DNA of 12,258 nt, from positions 1-12,258 of the forward strand of contig CAYZQI010000146.1 in the NCBI GenBank assembly GCA_964480455.1, read 5' to 3'. This stretch comes from JAABSX01 sp964480455 (GTDB lineage Bacteria > Bacteroidota > Bacteroidia > Cytophagales > Microscillaceae). The translations under genes and the position numbers were made by a program. The notes beneath the pieces are model-generated. The model was given only the letters and a program-made list of their open reading frames with translations. It ran no database searches and had not been told where the DNA came from. Of this stretch, positions 6,163 through 12,258 are shown in pieces. The first letter of the stretch is position 1, and every line of letters starts with the position of its first letter.

Positions 6163-9100
6163 ATGGCTAGTGAACAACAAATAGAAAAAAACTTCATCAC
6201 GCTGCTGCAAGACCTAAAATATACTTACCGCACAGACATCAAAGATAGGCAGTCGCTTGAGGCAAACTTCCGACAAAAGTTTGAAGCCCTCAACCGTGTG
6301 CGCCTCAGCGATAGAGAGTTTGCACGCCTGAGAGAAGAAATTATACAAGCTGATGTATTCAAAGGTGCTAAGTTTTTGCGTGAGCAGCAATACTTCCAAA
6401 GAGATGATGGCACGCCTCTGCATTATACACTGGTCAATGTAAAGGCTTGGTGTAAGAATGACTTTGAGGTCATCAACCAACTGCGCATGAATACTGAAAA
6501 CAGCTTCCAACGCTATGATGTGGTACTGCTCATCAATGGTTTGCCTTTGGTACAGGTTGAACTCAAAAGTTTGGACATCTCGCCCCGAAAGGCAATGCAG
6601 CAAATCATAGATTACAGAAATGAGCCTGGCAATGGCTTCTCCAATTCTTTGCTTTGCTTTGTGCAGCTATTCATTGTGAGCAACCAAAGCAATACCCGTT
6701 ATTTTGCCAACAACAAAAACGAGCATTTTATATTCAATGCTGATGAGCAGTTTTTGCCCATCTACCAATTGGCTGATGAACAAAACAAAAAAATTACGCA
6801 CTTAGAACCTTTCACCAAAAAATTCTTGGCAAAGTGTAACTTGGCTGAGATGATTAGCAAGTACATGGTATTGGTAGAGAGTGAAGAAAAAATACTGGTG
6901 ATGCGTCCTTATCAGATTTATGCAGTCAAAGCCATTGTAGATTGTATCCATCAAAATAGAGGCAATGGCTATATCTGGCATACCACAGGCTCAGGCAAAA
7001 CCCTGACTTCTTTCAAGGCAGCTACTTTGCTCAAAGCCAATGACAACATAGACAAATGCTTGTTTGTGGTAGATAGAAAAGACCTTGACCGCCAAACTCG
7101 TGAGGAATTTAATAAATTTCAGGCAGGCAGTGTAGAAGAAAATACCAATACTGAGGCACTTGTAGCAAATCTAATCTCAGAGGATTATGCCAATAAGGTC
7201 ATTGTAACGACCATTCAAAAACTGGGTTTGGCATTGAGCGAAGAAAAGGAAGAAGATAAAAAAGACAATGCCAAGAAAAAAAAGAACTACAAAGAACGCC
7301 TTGCCCCGCTCAAAGACAAACGCATGGTGTTTATCTTTGATGAGTGCCACCGCTCTCAGTTTGGCGATAACCACGAGGCGATTAAGAACTTTTTTCCCAA
7401 TGCACAGCTTTTTGGCTTTACAGGCACACCTATTTTTGAAGAAAATGCTACTAGCAAAATAAGAGAAGGACAAGGGCAAGAAACCTATGAAACGTACCAA
7501 ACTACGGAGTCTATCTTTCAGAAATGCCTGCACCACTACACCATCACGCACGCCATAGAAGACAAGAATGTTCTCAAATTTCATATTGACTACTACAAGG
7601 GTAAAACAGAAGACAACACACCGCCCAGTGAAGCCATTGCCCAAAAAGCAGTGGTAGAAACCATCTTAGAAAAACACCCCAAGGCAACCAACTCCCAAAA
7701 ATTCAATGCTGTCTTTGCTACAGCTTCTATCAACCACGCCATTGCCTACTACAGAACTTTTAAGGAAATACAGGCAGCACGCAAAGCCCAAGATGCCTAC
7801 TATCTGCCGCTCAATATTGCTTGTGTTTTCTCGCCCCCAGCAGAGGGAAATAAAGACATTCAGCAGATTCAGGAAGACCTAGAGCAAGAGAAAGAAGATA
7901 ACAAGCAGCACCCCGAAGAGAAAAAAGAGGCACTCAAAGAAATCATAGAAGATTATAACCAACAGTATGGCACAAACCACAGACTGAGCGAGTTTGATGC
8001 CTACTACCAAGATGTGCAAAAACGCATCAAAGACCAAAAATACCCCAATAAAGACTATCCCCACAAGCATAAAATTGATATTACCATTGTGGTAGATATG
8101 CTGCTCACAGGCTTTGACTCTAAATACCTCAATGCGCTCTATGTGGATAAAAACCTCAAATATCACGGCTTGATTCAGGCATTTTCACGCACCAACCGAG
8201 TACTCAATGACAGCAAACCCCACGGAAGTATCTTAGATTTTCGCGCCCAGCAAGAGGCAATCAACAAGGCAATTACGCTCTTTTCGGGGCAGGGCAATGC
8301 AGATAAAACCAACGAAATTTGGCTTGTAGAGGCTGCCCCCACAGTGATTGAAAAATACCAAAAAGCTGTGGAAACTCTGGCAGAATTTATGGCAGGAAAT
8401 AACCTACTGGCAGAACCCGACCAAGTCTATAACCTCAAAGGAGATACAGCAAGAATTGCCTTTGTGCAAAATTTTAAAGAAGTACAAAGACTCAAGACCC
8501 AACTAGACCAATACACTGACCTAGACGAAACCCAAAAAGCACAGATTGAGGAAATTTTGCCCCAAGATACCCTGCAAGCCCTCAGAAGTTCTTACTTAGA
8601 AACTGCCAAGCAACTCCGCAAAATTCAACAAAAAGAGGGCAACCACGCCCCCGAAGAAATACAGCAGCTAGATTTTGAATTTGTACTCTTTGCTTCTGCC
8701 ATTATTGATTATGACTACATCATCAACCTAACGGCTGAAAACTTGGGCAAAAAACCTGGCAAGCAAAAAATGACCAAAGAGCAAATTATTACCCTGCTCA
8801 AATCACAATCTAACCTGCTAGAAGAAGAAGAAGACCTGACCGCCTACATCAATGCCCTAGACTGGAACAAAGGACAAGACGAACAAAGCCTCAAAAAAGG
8901 ATTTCAACGGTTCAAACAAGAAAAAAGAAACCAAGCCCTTGTCCAAATTGCCCAAAATCAAGGACTTGAAACCGAAACACTCAAAGCCTTTGTGAGTGAA
9001 ATAATGGACAGAATGATTTTTGATGGCGAAAAACTTACCGACCTGCTCTCACCCCTAGGACTGAGCTGGAAAGAACGCCGACTGAAAGAAATTGCCCTGA

Positions 9101-9174
9101 TGGAAGAACTTGTGCCTTACCTCAAAAAACTGGCAGAAGGGAGAGATATTTCGGGACTGAAAGCCTTTGAATGA
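6163..9174 (+). CDS. hsdR: Type I restriction enzyme, R subunit (endonuclease and translocase)
   Basis: A full-length 1003-residue HsdR, close to the usual size of the EcoR124-like class. The N-terminal PD-(D/E)XK nuclease shows Asp119 (RYDVVLL) and Glu133-Leu-Lys135 (VQVELKS). The SF2 motor follows: Walker A HTTGSGKT at 273-280 (Lys279), DECH at 393-396, motif III GFTGTP at 418-423, LLTGFDSKY at 647-655 and motif VI QAFSRTNR at 672-679. The C-terminal 250 residues are helical and would bind the methylase core. All key residues are present, so it looks functional. With HsdM and HsdS it would translocate DNA from an unmethylated target and cut at a distance. It starts at ATG 6163 without a clear SD site. 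HsdM is not in the window. A charged stretch at about 350-380 (EEKEEDKKDNAKKKKNY) and another at about 570-600 are lineage-type insertions. Confidence 0.96.
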   Translation: MASEQQIEKNFITLLQDLKYTYRTDIKDRQSLEANFRQKFEALNRVRLSDREFARLREEIIQADVFKGAKFLREQQYFQRDDGTPLHYTLVNVKAWCKNDFEVINQLRMNTENSFQRYDVVLLINGLPLVQVELKSLDISPRKAMQQIIDYRNEPGNGFSNSLLCFVQLFIVSNQSNTRYFANNKNEHFIFNADEQFLPIYQLADEQNKKITHLEPFTKKFLAKCNLAEMISKYMVLVESEEKILVMRPYQIYAVKAIVDCIHQNRGNGYIWHTTGSGKTLTSFKAATLLKANDNIDKCLFVVDRKDLDRQTREEFNKFQAGSVEENTNTEALVANLISEDYANKVIVTTIQKLGLALSEEKEEDKKDNAKKKKNYKERLAPLKDKRMVFIFDECHRSQFGDNHEAIKNFFPNAQLFGFTGTPIFEENATSKIREGQGQETYETYQTTESIFQKCLHHYTITHAIEDKNVLKFHIDYYKGKTEDNTPPSEAIAQKAVVETILEKHPKATNSQKFNAVFATASINHAIAYYRTFKEIQAARKAQDAYYLPLNIACVFSPPAEGNKDIQQIQEDLEQEKEDNKQHPEEKKEALKEIIEDYNQQYGTNHRLSEFDAYYQDVQKRIKDQKYPNKDYPHKHKIDITIVVDMLLTGFDSKYLNALYVDKNLKYHGLIQAFSRTNRVLNDSKPHGSILDFRAQQEAINKAITLFSGQGNADKTNEIWLVEAAPTVIEKYQKAVETLAEFMAGNNLLAEPDQVYNLKGDTARIAFVQNFKEVQRLKTQLDQYTDLDETQKAQIEEILPQDTLQALRSSYLETAKQLRKIQQKEGNHAPEEIQQLDFEFVLFASAIIDYDYIINLTAENLGKKPGKQKMTKEQIITLLKSQSNLLEEEEDLTAYINALDWNKGQDEQSLKKGFQRFKQEKRNQALVQIAQNQGLETETLKAFVSEIMDRMIFDGEKLTDLLSPLGLSWKERRLKEIALMEELVPYLKKLAEGRDISGLKAFE

Positions 9175-9340
9175 TTTTTTTTAATGGATAATTGAGAATG
9201 GGGAATTGAGAATGGAGAATGGGGAATTGAGAATGGATAATTGATAATGGGGAATTGAGAATTGAGAATTGATAATTGATAATGGAGAATTGATAATGGA
9301 GAATTGATAATGGAGAATTGATAATGGAGAATTGATAATG
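9175..9340 (+). repeat. Heptanucleotide array (G-R-N-AAT-K)n, 22 units, with T8 head
   Basis: Directly after the hsdR stop come eight Ts (9175-9182), AATG, and then 22 uninterrupted 7-nt units from 9187 to 9340. Units are GATAATT, GATAATG, GAGAATT, GAGAATG or GGGAATT. The last eight units alternate GAGAATT and GATAATG, a 14-bp higher-order period. The final unit supplies the ATG of the four-helix-bundle gene. The array is non-coding, strongly asymmetric between strands and has no indels in its period. Confidence 0.95.
9326..9340 (+). promoter_or_regulatory. SD-like GGAG and start codon supplied by the heptamer array
   Basis: Where GATAATG meets GAGAATT the array reads GGAG, eight nt before the ATG in the next GATAATG. 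The last such pair gives GGAG at 9326-9329 and ATG at 9338-9340, in frame with the four-helix-bundle protein. The same SD-ATG arrangement occurs every 14 nt upstream, in changing frames. Confidence 0.5.
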
Positions 9341-9694
9341 AAAGAGAATATAATCAAAGATAAGTCCTTTGCTTTTGCCTTGCGGATTGTGAAGCTGTAT
9401 CAGTTTTTGTGCGGCACAAAAAAGGAGTATGTACTTTCAAAGCAGATTTTGAGAAGTGGTACTTCCATTGGTGCAAATGTGCGTGAAAGTGAACACGGAC
9501 AAAGTAAAGCGGATTTTATTCATAAAATTTCTATCTCCTTAAAAGAAGCCAATGAAACTGATTACTGGTTGGAATTGCTATTTCAAGCGGGCTATTTAGA
9601 TGATAAGATGTACCAATCGATGAAACAAGATTGTGAGGAAATTTTGAAAATACTGACGGCTATTGTAAAAACAAGTAAGGCTTCTTCTAATTGA
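9338..9694 (+). CDS. Four-helix-bundle protein (23S rRNA intervening-sequence / S23 family)
   Basis: A 118-residue protein with the hallmark sequence of this family: QILRSGTSIGANVRESEHGQ (residues 36-55), KADFIHKISISLKEANETDY and YWLELLFQAGYL. Members form four-helix bundles that assemble as pentamers. Some lie in intervening sequences of 23S rRNA genes, and the distant relative Avd works with reverse transcriptases in diversity-generating retroelements. Most have no known function. The start is taken at ATG 9338 rather than TTG 9332 because an SD-like GGAG lies 8 nt upstream. Both its start codon and the sequence around its stop (AATTGATAG) blend into heptamer arrays, so the gene looks like cargo of the repeat element inserted between hsdR and the nuclease gene. 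Confidence 0.92.
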   Translation: MKENIIKDKSFAFALRIVKLYQFLCGTKKEYVLSKQILRSGTSIGANVRESEHGQSKADFIHKISISLKEANETDYWLELLFQAGYLDDKMYQSMKQDCEEILKILTAIVKTSKASSN

Positions 9695-9792
9695 TAGTTT
9701 TTTTAATTGAAAATGGAGAATTGATAATGGATAATTGAGAATTGATAATGGATAATGGAGAATTGAGAATGGAGAATTGACAATGGAGAATA
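9695..9792 (+). repeat. Second heptanucleotide array, 12 units, downstream of the four-helix-bundle gene
   Basis: After the stop codon come TAG, a T7 tract (9698-9704) and AATT, then 12 heptamers from 9709 to 9792: GAAAATG, GAGAATT, GATAATG, GATAATT and so on to GACAATG and GAGAATA. Orientation and unit types match the upstream array, and the order stop codon / T-tract / AATK / heptamers repeats what is seen after hsdR. The units at the two ends (GAAAATG, GACAATG, GAGAATA) are the most diverged. Confidence 0.93.
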
Positions 9793-9826
9793 AGAAAAAA
9801 ATAACTTGGTTACTATAAAAAAAAAA

Positions 9827-10008
9827 GAGGTACACTATATCGAAATTTTGGAGCAGGCAATTACGCAAATACGTGAAGCACGTTCCTTGCTTGCCCAACA
9901 AATTATATGGGACTTTCGCCTCGCAACCTTTGGGATATGAAGCGATTTTACCAACGGTATTACCAAACAGATGCAAAACTGCGACAGGCTGTCGCAGTTT
10001 TACCCTAG
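9827..10008 (+). pseudogene. Decayed fragment of a DUF1016 (YhcG-type) N-terminal domain
   Basis: Two frames each hold a recognisable piece. Frame one (9827 to about 9904) reads YIEILEQAITQIREARSLLA, the usual first helix of DUF1016 proteins. Frame two (about 9907-10008) reads GLSPRNLWDMKRFYQRYY followed by KLRQAVAVLP and a stop, matching the later G-F-S-x-x-N-L part of the same domain. About 45-50 codons that should lie between them (the YW-x-IG helix and YG-x-x-L region) are missing, and the frame changes at the junction. The rest of the protein, including the nuclease domain, is absent. The fragment starts right after the second heptamer array and precedes an intact but different DUF1016 gene, so it is a relic of another copy. 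Confidence 0.8.
9975..10001 (+). terminator. Strong hairpin (13-bp perfect arms), possible intrinsic terminator
   Basis: AAAACTGCGACAG (9975-9987), one G, then the exact reverse complement ending in TTTT (9989-10001). With A4/T4 at its base it could terminate in either direction. It lies within the decayed DUF1016 fragment, 46 nt before the intact nuclease gene, and would separate that gene and hsdS from transcription coming from hsdR. Confidence 0.45.
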
Positions 10009-10047
10009 CGAACTGACTTTATCTTAAAAGACTAAACACCAGATAAA

Positions 10048-11091
10048 ATGAGTAAGAAAATAGAACCCAACAACGATTCAGAAGAACTATACAAAGATGT
10101 TTGTCAGATAATTGATGGCACACGTTATCGTATAGCAACCACAGCAAATACTGAAGCCTGCCTCATGAATTGGTATATTGGCAAGCGTATCAAAGAAGAT
10201 ATTTTACACAATCAACGCGCTGAATACGGCAAAGAAATTATCAAAAAACTTGCTACCAGCCTACAAGCGCATTATGGAAAGGGTTGGGGTTATGAAAAAT
10301 TAAAACATTGTGTCCGCAGTGCATACCTTTTTTCGGAACAAGAGATTCGGTACGCACTGCGTACCGAATTGACCTGGACTCACCTACGCTCATTGATGGG
10401 CATAGAAGATGAGCTAAAACGCAAGTTTTACCTCGAGATGACCCGTATAGAACATTGGGATACACGCACCTTAGACCAAAAAATTGATGGAATGTTCTAT
10501 GAAAGAACTGCCCTAAGCCAAAAACCAGAGGAACTTATCAAGCAAGAACTCAAAAAAATTCAATCTACTAACTCACTTTCTCCTGACATAGTATTTAGAA
10601 GTAGTTATTTCTTAGATGCTCTGGGTCTGGCGGATATTTACTCTGAAAAAGATTTAGAAGATGCCATATTGATTAATTTGCAGGCTTTTATAAGAGAAAT
10701 GGGCAACGATTTTGCTTTTTTAGACAGGCAAAAACGCATCACGATAGATGCCGTGGACTACAGAATTGACTTGTTGTTTTTTCACCGTGGATTAAAACGA
10801 CTGGTCGCTATTGACCTAAAATTGGGCAAATTTAAGCCCGAACACGAAGGACAAATGCTACTATATTTGAGATATTTGAACAAAAACGAACGCAAAGAGG
10901 GAGAAGAATCTCCAATAGGGCTAATTTTGTGTAGCGAGGGAAACACCGAACATATTGAGTACTTAATGCTAGAGGATTCTAACATAAAAGTAGCGCAATA
11001 CTACACCCAACTGCCCGACAAAAAAATATTGAGAGAAAAATTGCAAAAAGCCATTGCAATTGCACGTGAAAATCATCAAGCAAACAAATGA
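10048..11091 (+). CDS. DUF1016 / YhcG-type PD-(D/E)XK nuclease-domain protein
   Basis: A 347-residue protein of full length for the family. The N-terminal winged-helix-like domain (about 10-150) holds NWYIGKRIKEDI (41-52), EYGKEIIKKLATSL, and LTWTHLRSLMGI (about 110-121). The C-terminal nuclease domain carries Asp241 (YRIDLLFF), Asp256-Leu-Lys258 (VAIDLKLGKF) and Gln269 (EGQMLLYLRYL), a complete PD-(D/E)XK set with Asp in the D/E position. Such genes are common inside type I restriction loci and defence islands; their exact role is not settled. Its TGA overlaps the hsdS start as ATGA (11088-11091), so the two are translationally coupled. It starts at ATG 10048 with no SD site. A 25-nt perfect palindrome lies in its coding sequence at 10345-10369. 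Confidence 0.92.
   Translation: MSKKIEPNNDSEELYKDVCQIIDGTRYRIATTANTEACLMNWYIGKRIKEDILHNQRAEYGKEIIKKLATSLQAHYGKGWGYEKLKHCVRSAYLFSEQEIRYALRTELTWTHLRSLMGIEDELKRKFYLEMTRIEHWDTRTLDQKIDGMFYERTALSQKPEELIKQELKKIQSTNSLSPDIVFRSSYFLDALGLADIYSEKDLEDAILINLQAFIREMGNDFAFLDRQKRITIDAVDYRIDLLFFHRGLKRLVAIDLKLGKFKPEHEGQMLLYLRYLNKNERKEGEESPIGLILCSEGNTEHIEYLMLEDSNIKVAQYYTQLPDKKILREKLQKAIAIARENHQANK
10345..10369. repeat. 25-nt perfect palindrome inside the DUF1016 gene
   Basis: ATTCGGTACGCA (10345-10356), a central C, then the exact reverse complement (10358-10369). It encodes the IRYALRTEL stretch just before the conserved LTWTHLRSL. Its GC content is higher than that of the surrounding gene. It may be an embedded palindromic element kept in frame, or a protein-binding site; a chance 12-bp perfect pair with a one-base centre is unlikely. 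Confidence 0.7.
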
Positions 11092-12221
11092 ACAACAACA
11101 ATAAATTAATACCTGAATTGCGCTTCCCTGAGTTTGATGAGCCTTGGGTGGCTGCTCGTCTGGGAGATGTGGTTAGTTTTAAGGTAACTAACTCATTTTC
11201 AAGGGATAATCTGAATTATGAAAATGGCAATGTAAAAAATATTCATTATGGCGATATTCACACAAAGTTTAAAACACTTTTTGATATTGAAAAAGAAAAT
11301 GTACCATTCATTAACCTTGATATTGATAATCAAAAGATTAAAGAAGATAGTTACTGTCAAGAAGGTGATTTAGTCCTTGCTGATGCTTCGGAGGATTTGG
11401 CTGATGTTGGGAAGAGCATAGAAATAGTGAATCTCAATAATGAGAAGTTGGTTTCAGGTTTGCACACAATACTTGCAAGACCTAACAAAGGATTATTTCC
11501 AAGCGGTTTTGTAGGATACTTATTCAAATCTGAATTCATAAGGCAACAGATTCAAAAAGAATCACAAGGCACTAAGGTTTTGAGCATTTCAGCTACTCGG
11601 CTACAAAACCTAATTATCCATTATCCATTATCAATTATCCATTCAAAAAAAATCGCCTCTTGCCTTTCTTCTCTGGACGAGCTAATAAGCAGCGAAAGCC
11701 AAAAACTAGAAGCCCTACAAGCCCACAAAAAAGGCTTAATGCAAAACCTCTTCCCCCAGGAGGGCGAAACTGTACCTAAAATGCGCTTCCCTGAATTTGA
11801 AAATGATGGGGAGTGGGTGGAGAAGAAGTTGGGGGAGGTTGCAATTAAGATTCAAGATGGCACTCATTTTTCACCAAAATCATTCGATAATGGAGATTTT
11901 TTATACATCACATCAAAAAATGTAAAAAATGGATATATAGAACTTTCAACAGCTCAATTTATCTCGAGAGAAGAACATGAAAATATCTATAAAAGATGTG
12001 ATGTAACACAAGGTGATGTATTATTGACAAAAGACGGAACAATTGGACAATCTTGTATAAATGAGTTGTCGATGCCATTTAGTTTACTTTCAAGTGTTGC
12101 ATTTATAAGAGTAAAACCAAATTTTTCCAATTACTTTTTATACCACCTTTTAGTTTCGCAAATAGGACAGAAAGAAATAGAAAGTCAAATTGCAGGTCAA
12201 GCATTAAGTAAAGAAACTTAA
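11088..12221 (+). CDS. hsdS: Type I restriction enzyme, specificity subunit, C-terminally truncated
   Basis: A 377-residue HsdS with the two-fold layout of the family. Each half begins with the repeat PxxRFPEF..W...LGxV (9-28 and about 230-251). TRD1 spans roughly 30-175. The central conserved helix is KIASCLSSLDELISSESQKL (188-207), followed by HKKGLMQNLFP, which sets the distance between TRDs. TRD2 runs from about 250 but the frame stops at QAGQALSKET. The closing TRD2 segment and the C-terminal conserved helix, which should mirror 188-215, are missing. Adding one T in ACTTAAAT would continue the frame as TLNKLYKK to the window end, so a frameshift is possible; an insertion just beyond the stop is another option. 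Residues 176-185 (IIHYPLSIIH) come from an inverted heptamer array. Two TRDs would recognise a bipartite target. The start overlaps the DUF1016 stop. Confidence 0.9.
   Translation: MNNNNKLIPELRFPEFDEPWVAARLGDVVSFKVTNSFSRDNLNYENGNVKNIHYGDIHTKFKTLFDIEKENVPFINLDIDNQKIKEDSYCQEGDLVLADASEDLADVGKSIEIVNLNNEKLVSGLHTILARPNKGLFPSGFVGYLFKSEFIRQQIQKESQGTKVLSISATRLQNLIIHYPLSIIHSKKIASCLSSLDELISSESQKLEALQAHKKGLMQNLFPQEGETVPKMRFPEFENDGEWVEKKLGEVAIKIQDGTHFSPKSFDNGDFLYITSKNVKNGYIELSTAQFISREEHENIYKRCDVTQGDVLLTKDGTIGQSCINELSMPFSLLSSVAFIRVKPNFSNYFLYHLLVSQIGQKEIESQIAGQALSKET
11612..11652 (-). repeat. Inverted heptamer array inside hsdS, with T8 head
   Basis: On the + strand: AATTATC, CATTATC, CATTATC, AATTATC, CATT, C, then eight As. 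The minus strand therefore reads T8, G, AATG, GATAATT, GATAATG, GATAATG, GATAATT. This matches the start of the array after hsdR (T8, AATG, GATAATT, GAGAATG) apart from the extra G and one unit base. It is translated as IIHYPLSIIH and falls where HsdS proteins normally have a P-L-P-x-EQ-type segment before the KIASCLSSLDEL helix. Confidence 0.88.
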
Positions 12222-12258
12222 ATAAATTGTACAAAAAAGTTATAGTTTTGTTTTTCAT

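Noticed and set aside
7177..8166. Long minus-strand frames inside hsdR
   Set aside because: They are antisense shadows of a well-conserved coding sequence with all helicase motifs.
9332..9337. TTG start two codons upstream of the four-helix-bundle ATG
   Set aside because: The ATG at 9338 has an SD-like GGAG at good spacing and matches the usual family N-terminus.
9187..9792. Diversity-generating retroelement (because of an Avd-like four-helix-bundle protein next to repeats)
   Set aside because: There is no reverse transcriptase, no template/variable repeat pair with A-specific changes and no Avd-specific context in the window.
9596..9976. 126-codon minus-strand frame rich in ILHYPLSIL repeats
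   Set aside because: It is the antisense reading of the heptamer array and the end of the four-helix-bundle gene; not a gene.
12222..12258. Insertion-sequence end after hsdS
   Set aside because: Only 37 nt are available and no inverted repeat or target duplication can be shown, so it is kept only as a possibility.

Overview
The window looks like accessory, defence-island-type DNA from a member of the Bacteroidota, probably of the Cytophagia/Flavobacteriia kind. The reasons are its AT-rich composition, the near absence of Shine-Dalgarno sites, -7 boxes resembling TAnnTTTG, periplasmic proteins with carboxypeptidase-regulatory-like beta domains, KLC-style TPR proteins, and heptanucleotide GAnAATn arrays of the kind seen between genes in this phylum. 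The assignment rests on recognition of families and motifs; no search was run. A run of exactly 100 N shows that this is a draft assembly.

Left part (1-4829): a TPR protein with a doubtful 5' end, a possible 36-residue overlapping small ORF, and an unrecognised 183-residue soluble protein. Then comes a two-gene unit. Its first protein has a helical N-terminus resembling an effector-associated adaptor, one membrane segment and a periplasmic beta domain. Its second is a secreted protein with a similar beta domain followed by coiled coil and a long TPR array. The TPR array consists of near-identical 144-bp DNA repeats and contains the assembly gap. The pair could link the periplasm to a cytosolic partner (inference).

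Middle part (4830-6162): a repeat-rich intergenic region with a perfect 34-nt palindrome, then a two-gene toxin-antitoxin module (small antitoxin, PIN-domain toxin; TAATG overlap), then 280 nt with no convincing gene.

Right part (6163-12258): a type I restriction locus. An intact HsdR is followed by a cassette in which heptamer arrays flank a four-helix-bundle (S23/IVP family) gene, then a decayed DUF1016 N-terminal fragment, an intact DUF1016/YhcG-type PD-(D/E)XK nuclease gene, and hsdS, which overlaps the nuclease gene by ATGA. No hsdM lies in the window. hsdS itself carries a short, inverted copy of the same heptamer array, read in frame as protein where the usual P-L-P-EQ segment should be. 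It stops inside the second target-recognition domain without the C-terminal conserved helix.

The most notable signal is this heptamer element. Three copies occur within 2.5 kb, each next to a T-tract on the same side. One array supplies the SD-like site and start codon of the four-helix-bundle gene, and another has become part of the HsdS coding sequence.
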